DNA of 28,636 nucleotides. It comes from Oscillospiraceae bacterium. Its GTDB lineage: Bacteria > Bacillota > Clostridia > Oscillospirales > Ruminococcaceae. How positions within the stretch are numbered: the stretch's first letter is position 1; each line of letters starts with the position of its first letter. The notes under the pieces are model-generated. The model made no database searches, was not told the DNA's origin, and saw nothing but the letters and a program-made list of their open reading frames with translations. Position numbers and translations under genes: made by a program. Shown piece after piece: positions 25,562 to 28,636 of the stretch. The stretch covers positions 1 to 28,636 of the forward strand of contig CAAGJI010000074.1 in the NCBI GenBank assembly GCA_900770195.1, read 5' to 3'.

Positions 25562-26156
25562 TTGTACCATCTCCTGTTTCTTCTTCTTCGGTTTCAAACA
25601 AAGCCGTTATATTATAGTTGTATTCACCCTCTGAACCTGCAAAACCATTGTATTCAACCCATTCAAAAACGCCTGTTTCACGAAGTCGCATAACATAACT
25701 TGCCGCTTCATTTTCATTTTTTGATGTTATTGAAAGTGTAACAAGCTGGTCTGAATATGAAAAACTCTGAACTTCAACCTGACTGTTTTCACATTCGATA
25801 ATCCTCATAAGAAGATTGTCTGTTACCATATCTTTTATTCTGTTCTGATATGCTATATGCTTATTATTATCAAGATAAACATTAACTTTTGCTTCCATTT
25901 TTGCAGAATCAGCGTCCATTTCATCAGCTGATTTTATCTTATCAAGAAGTGTTTTATCATGTGTCTGTGCAGTAAGTTCATCTATTTTTGTCTGCAAAGT
26001 CATATCTTTTGTAAAAAGAAGTGTAAAACTGCACGCAGCTGCAATAAGTATCGCTCCTGTACCTGAAAGAACAACAAGCTGTATTTTATTTTTCCTTTTT
26101 GACGGATCACCAAACTGCGTATAAAAATTTATATCTTTATTTTTCATATTAGCCAT
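25554..26156 (-). CDS. pilN: PilN-like inner-membrane platform protein
   Basis: A 200-aa bitopic protein. Its cytoplasmic N-terminus has KDINFYTQFG, corresponding to the short INL-type motif by which PilN docks on PilM, followed by one membrane segment (about 25-48), a helical stretch and a small beta/alpha domain (VEVQSFSYSDQLVTLSITSK, ASYVMRLRE). The C-terminus is acidic. Gene order pilM-pilN-pilO and size match the family, although sequence identity to the well-studied proteins is low. GGAGG lies ten bases before the ATG, 14 bp downstream of pilM. Confidence 0.78.
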   Translation of the reverse strand: MANMKNKDINFYTQFGDPSKRKNKIQLVVLSGTGAILIAAACSFTLLFTKDMTLQTKIDELTAQTHDKTLLDKIKSADEMDADSAKMEAKVNVYLDNNKHIAYQNRIKDMVTDNLLMRIIECENSQVEVQSFSYSDQLVTLSITSKNENEAASYVMRLRETGVFEWVEYNGFAGSEGEYNYNITALFETEEEETGDGTNG

Positions 26157-26170
26157 ATATGCAAATCCTC

Positions 26171-27058
26171 CTACTTTGTGAAAAACATGCTGCCGAGATT
26201 ATATACCCAGTCACTTGGCTGCTGACCGCCAGGCATTACTATTTCATTTGAAACAACCGGAAATACTGCCGCATCAGTTCCAATGTCTTCTCTTATCAAA
26301 GGCATTTTTTCACGATATTCAGGAGGAAATCCGCACAAATAAGCACATGAAATTTCTGAACCTGTCTTTTCTGACCTGTTGAATTGTATCATATTTGAAA
26401 TATTTTTAACTATTTCCCTGTCAAATTCTTCTGTTCCAACCTGTGAAAAAATTCTCGTTCTTTTTACCATTTTAAAGGTATTATTTACAAACAATGTCTG
26501 TATAAGCATATTATGGTCGAGAACCATCATAAGAAAAGTTGTTGATGAAAGTGATTTTATCCTTCTGCAAAGCTTCATAATGCAATTCATTGCAATATCA
26601 ATGCATTCAAGTTCTATTTTAGCTTCTTTGAAAAGATTAACATAACTTTCAAGAAAATCCCTTTGAACAGCCGATGCAAGAATAGTTGCTGAACCTTCTT
26701 CATTTTTTGGATTAATAACAGAATAGTCTATCAGCATATTTGCTGTATTCATATCTGAAAATTCACTCTGTATAAGTCCAAGCATTTTTTTAGGCTGCAT
26801 AAGCGGTGCTTTCATAACTTTTACTGAAACAGAACTTCCATCAACAATAAGATGAACATTTTTCTTTGGAAGTCCCTCTGATTTGTATATTTCTTCAAGT
26901 TTTGACTGAATCACACCGGGATTAAGAAGAACGCCATTAAGTATAACACCTTCTTCAATAGAAGAAGAAATGCATTTTTTTACCTGTATTCTGCCTCCTG
27001 ATGCCTGACCATATATCACTTTCAGCATATCATTTCCTATATAAACAGATGAAATCAT
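26171..27058 (-). CDS. pilM: PilM-like actin-fold protein
   Basis: A 295-aa cytoplasmic protein with PilM layout: a short first strand (SSVYIGNDMLKVIYG), then VHLIVDGSSVSVKVMKAPLM, an IDYSVINP segment, LASAVQRDFLESYVNLFKEA and LECIDIAMNCIMKLCR, matching the actin-like fold of PilM. PilM binds the PilN N-terminus and connects the platform to the motor ATPases. It is shorter than the 350-aa proteobacterial form and the nucleotide-binding residues are weakly conserved, so ATP binding is unsure. AAAGGA upstream; 15 bp after pilC. Confidence 0.8.
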   Translation of the reverse strand: MISSVYIGNDMLKVIYGQASGGRIQVKKCISSSIEEGVILNGVLLNPGVIQSKLEEIYKSEGLPKKNVHLIVDGSSVSVKVMKAPLMQPKKMLGLIQSEFSDMNTANMLIDYSVINPKNEEGSATILASAVQRDFLESYVNLFKEAKIELECIDIAMNCIMKLCRRIKSLSSTTFLMMVLDHNMLIQTLFVNNTFKMVKRTRIFSQVGTEEFDREIVKNISNMIQFNRSEKTGSEISCAYLCGFPPEYREKMPLIREDIGTDAAVFPVVSNEIVMPGGQQPSDWVYNLGSMFFTK

Positions 27059-27073
27059 AGTTTTCTATTCCTT

Positions 27074-28321
27074 TCAAAATAATATTTGCGATAAATAGCT
27101 GTATATAGCTTCTGAATTTTCATCAATGCTTCCATACATATTAAACATAGGCATAAGTACTGAAAGCATAACGACAACGACGACGCCTGCCATTATAACA
27201 ATCATAAGAGGTTCAAGTATACCTGTCAGACGCTTTATAGCCGCCTGTGAGTCATATTCATATGTATCAGCTGCCATATTAAGCATATCATCAAGTTTAC
27301 CTGTTTCCTCGCCTATTTCTATTGTATCAGCAAGTTTTTTATCAAATCCGTCAACATCTCTTATAGCCTGAGAAAGCGATTTACCCGCCCTTATGCTTTT
27401 TACAGCAGCTGCAAACTGTGAACGAACATATCTGTTATTTATTGTTTCTTTTGAACACTGCATGGCATTTACAATAGTCATACCGCTTGAGTAAAGAGAT
27501 GCAATTGTTCTTGCAAAATCTGCTGTTACAATAATTTTCATAAGCGGTCCGAGTTTCGGGCATTTTACAAGGAATCTGTCTTTAAAAACCTTAACAGCGG
27601 GTATTCTGAAAACAAATACAACAGTTACAACAAGTATCGCAATGGCAAGAATAATCCACAAAAAATTCTTAACGCAAAAATCACTAATAGCCATCATAAT
27701 AACTGTTATTTTAGGAACTTTTGTTTCTGCAAGCATTGAACCGAACTGCGGCATAACAAAAGTAAACAAGGCAATTATAACAACAATAATAAGAACAAGA
27801 AGAACCATAGGGTAAGTCATAGCACTTTTTATCTGTGATTTAAGTTTATGGGACTTATCAAAATGTTCACCCATTTTTTCAAATGTCTGATCAATTTTAC
27901 CACTCGCCTCACCTGCTCTTATCATAGCAACAAGCAATTCAGGAAACATAGAACCCTGTGCTGCCATTGCATCAGAAAGAGCTGTTCCGTGCTTAATATC
28001 GGTTGCAAGCTTTGTATAACATTTTTTCAAATACGGTTTAACATCCTGTTTTGCAAGGATATTTAAAGCCCTTACCATATTGACACCTGAACCAAGCATT
28101 GAACACATTTCACGACAAAACGAAGTCAGATCCTCTACTTTCATTTTTCTCGGCATAAGAAAGTCAAGATTCAGGTCAGTATTCATTGAAATACTGCAAT
28201 CAACCATAAATAAATCTTTTTTTCTTAATTTTTCTCTAAGGTCTTCAGGATTTTCTGCATCCATCATACCTTTATTCATTTTACCGACAGCATCTGTTGC
28301 CGAATATTTATATTTAGCCAT
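27074..28321 (-). CDS. pilC: Type IV pilus membrane platform protein PilC (GspF family)
   Basis: The polytopic platform on which the motor ATPases act. The 415-aa length is typical. N-terminal YKYSATDAVGK is the family start, then two T2SSF domains, each with the conserved pattern: FCREMCSMLGSGVNMVRAL (68-86) with IRAGEASGKID (134-144), and FARTIASLYSSGMTIVNAM (269-287) with IEIGEETGKLD (334-344). Membrane segments at about 171-190, 219-239 and 371-391. It is the first gene of the pilus operon, with GGAGA before the ATG and a strong promoter about 60 bases upstream. Confidence 0.95.
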   Translation of the reverse strand: MAKYKYSATDAVGKMNKGMMDAENPEDLREKLRKKDLFMVDCSISMNTDLNLDFLMPRKMKVEDLTSFCREMCSMLGSGVNMVRALNILAKQDVKPYLKKCYTKLATDIKHGTALSDAMAAQGSMFPELLVAMIRAGEASGKIDQTFEKMGEHFDKSHKLKSQIKSAMTYPMVLLVLIIVVIIALFTFVMPQFGSMLAETKVPKITVIMMAISDFCVKNFLWIILAIAILVVTVVFVFRIPAVKVFKDRFLVKCPKLGPLMKIIVTADFARTIASLYSSGMTIVNAMQCSKETINNRYVRSQFAAAVKSIRAGKSLSQAIRDVDGFDKKLADTIEIGEETGKLDDMLNMAADTYEYDSQAAIKRLTGILEPLMIVIMAGVVVVVMLSVLMPMFNMYGSIDENSEAIYSYLSQILF

Positions 28322-28380
28322 ATGATTTTCTCCAAATCTAAAATTATTAACAATTTACATCAACAAAAACATTTATATAT

Positions 28381-28409
28381 ATTATACCATATACAGCAAC
28401 AATTGTCTA
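28381..28409 (-). promoter_or_regulatory. Promoter of the type IV pilus operon
   Basis: On the minus strand: -35 TAGACA (28404-28409, five of six to consensus), 17 bp, extended -10 TGGTATAAT (TATAAT at 28381-28386). The palindrome ACAATTGT (28399-28406) overlaps the -35 element and recurs at 28511-28518 inside the longer AAACAATTGTTT, so a regulator could bind here, though AT-rich DNA makes chance likely. The 15 bases TGTATATGGTATAAT match the argR-recN operon promoter. Confidence 0.75.
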
Positions 28410-28548
28410 TATATTTCTGATTATTTTACACAATTTTTTTGGCAAATCACCAAATAAAAAGACTTTTAAATTCAAAACAGCTAAAATTCAGCCACAAAAC
28501 ATCATATCAAACAATTGTTTATAGCAATTCCATAAAATACCACAACAG

Positions 28549-28578
28549 TTGACAAAAGGTGTATACTAAAGGTAAGAT
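28549..28578 (+). promoter_or_regulatory. Plus-strand promoter before the truncated ORF at the right edge
   Basis: TTGACA (28549-28554), 18 bp, TAAGAT (28573-28578), about 10 bases before the ATG at 28588. It points away from the pilus operon. Confidence 0.4.
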
Positions 28579-28587
28579 GCGATAAAT

Positions 28588-28636
28588 ATGTTACATAATG
28601 AAGCAAGAAAACTTTTGGTAGAAGCATATAATAAAA
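28588..28636 (+). CDS. Start of a partial ORF, perhaps an IS630-like transposase
   Basis: Sixteen codons are seen before the window ends: MLHNEARKLLVEAYNK. The text resembles the helix-turn-helix start of IS630-family transposases (ARKLLVEAY followed by THNA in the family, from memory), but so little is present that this is only a suggestion. There is no strong ribosome site. If correct, the 28400-28590 stretch could hold the element's end. Confidence 0.35.
   Translation, partial: MLHNEARKLLVEAYNK

Noticed and set aside
28436..28456. TTTGG...CCAAA inverted repeat upstream of the pilus promoter
   Set aside because: A 5-bp stem in AT-rich DNA, with no clear role.

Overview
The window looks like the chromosome of a low-GC Gram-positive anaerobe of the Clostridia, most likely a Ruminococcus-like member of the Oscillospirales. 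The grounds are AT-rich DNA, strong Shine-Dalgarno sites with frequent TTG/GTG starts, an argR-recN cluster, the yfmF/yfmH-lgt-folD cluster and type IV pilus genes without an outer-membrane secretin. The genus is inference. Almost all genes are on the minus strand. Plus-strand exceptions are the IS remnant at the left end, a small block at 11.4-13.5 kb and a truncated ORF at the right end. No tRNA, rRNA or CRISPR array was recognised, and no stretch over 300 bases lacks a gene.

Left end (1-780): a decayed IS5-type transposase broken by several frameshifts and a stop, then a strong hairpin that ends the next operon. Operon A (4049 to 753, minus): a TSCPD-domain protein, a YdcF/DUF218 membrane protein, argR and recN, read from a near-consensus promoter. 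Operon B (8657 to 4068, minus): the M16 peptidase pair yfmF and yfmH (known in Bacillus for a link to EF-P modification), lgt and folD, with a promoter at one end and a hairpin terminator at the other. The genes overlap or nearly touch.

Middle (8.7-13.7 kb): a Gfo/Idh/MocA-type oxidoreductase, a Thr/Ser/Asn-rich membrane-anchored surface protein with its own consensus promoter, and an HD-domain phosphohydrolase, all on minus. On plus are a two-TM mini protein, a MATE exporter, and a tiny ORF coupled to it that seems cut short by a TAG codon. Next comes an orphan peptide-binding lipoprotein (13682-15358, minus) with a TTG start and a palindrome between promoter and RBS.

Right half (15.5-28.4 kb, minus): a type IV pilus operon in the order pilC, pilM, pilN, pilO, a PilX/GspK-like minor pilin, a 734-aa prepilin, a 1062-aa prepilin, pilB, pilT and an unknown 154-aa protein. 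One extended -10 promoter (28381-28409) reads into it. PilM/N/O would form the inner platform, PilC the membrane core, PilB and PilT the extension and retraction motors. The most interesting part is the two giant prepilins: both have a real type III signal (Gly, then Glu at +5) but carry very large extracytoplasmic parts, one a series of Ig-like beta domains and the other an unrecognised Tyr/Asn-rich domain. They could be pilus-tip adhesins. No ordinary 15-20 kDa major pilin and no prepilin peptidase lie in the window. At the far right, a plus-strand promoter and first codons resemble the start of a transposase.
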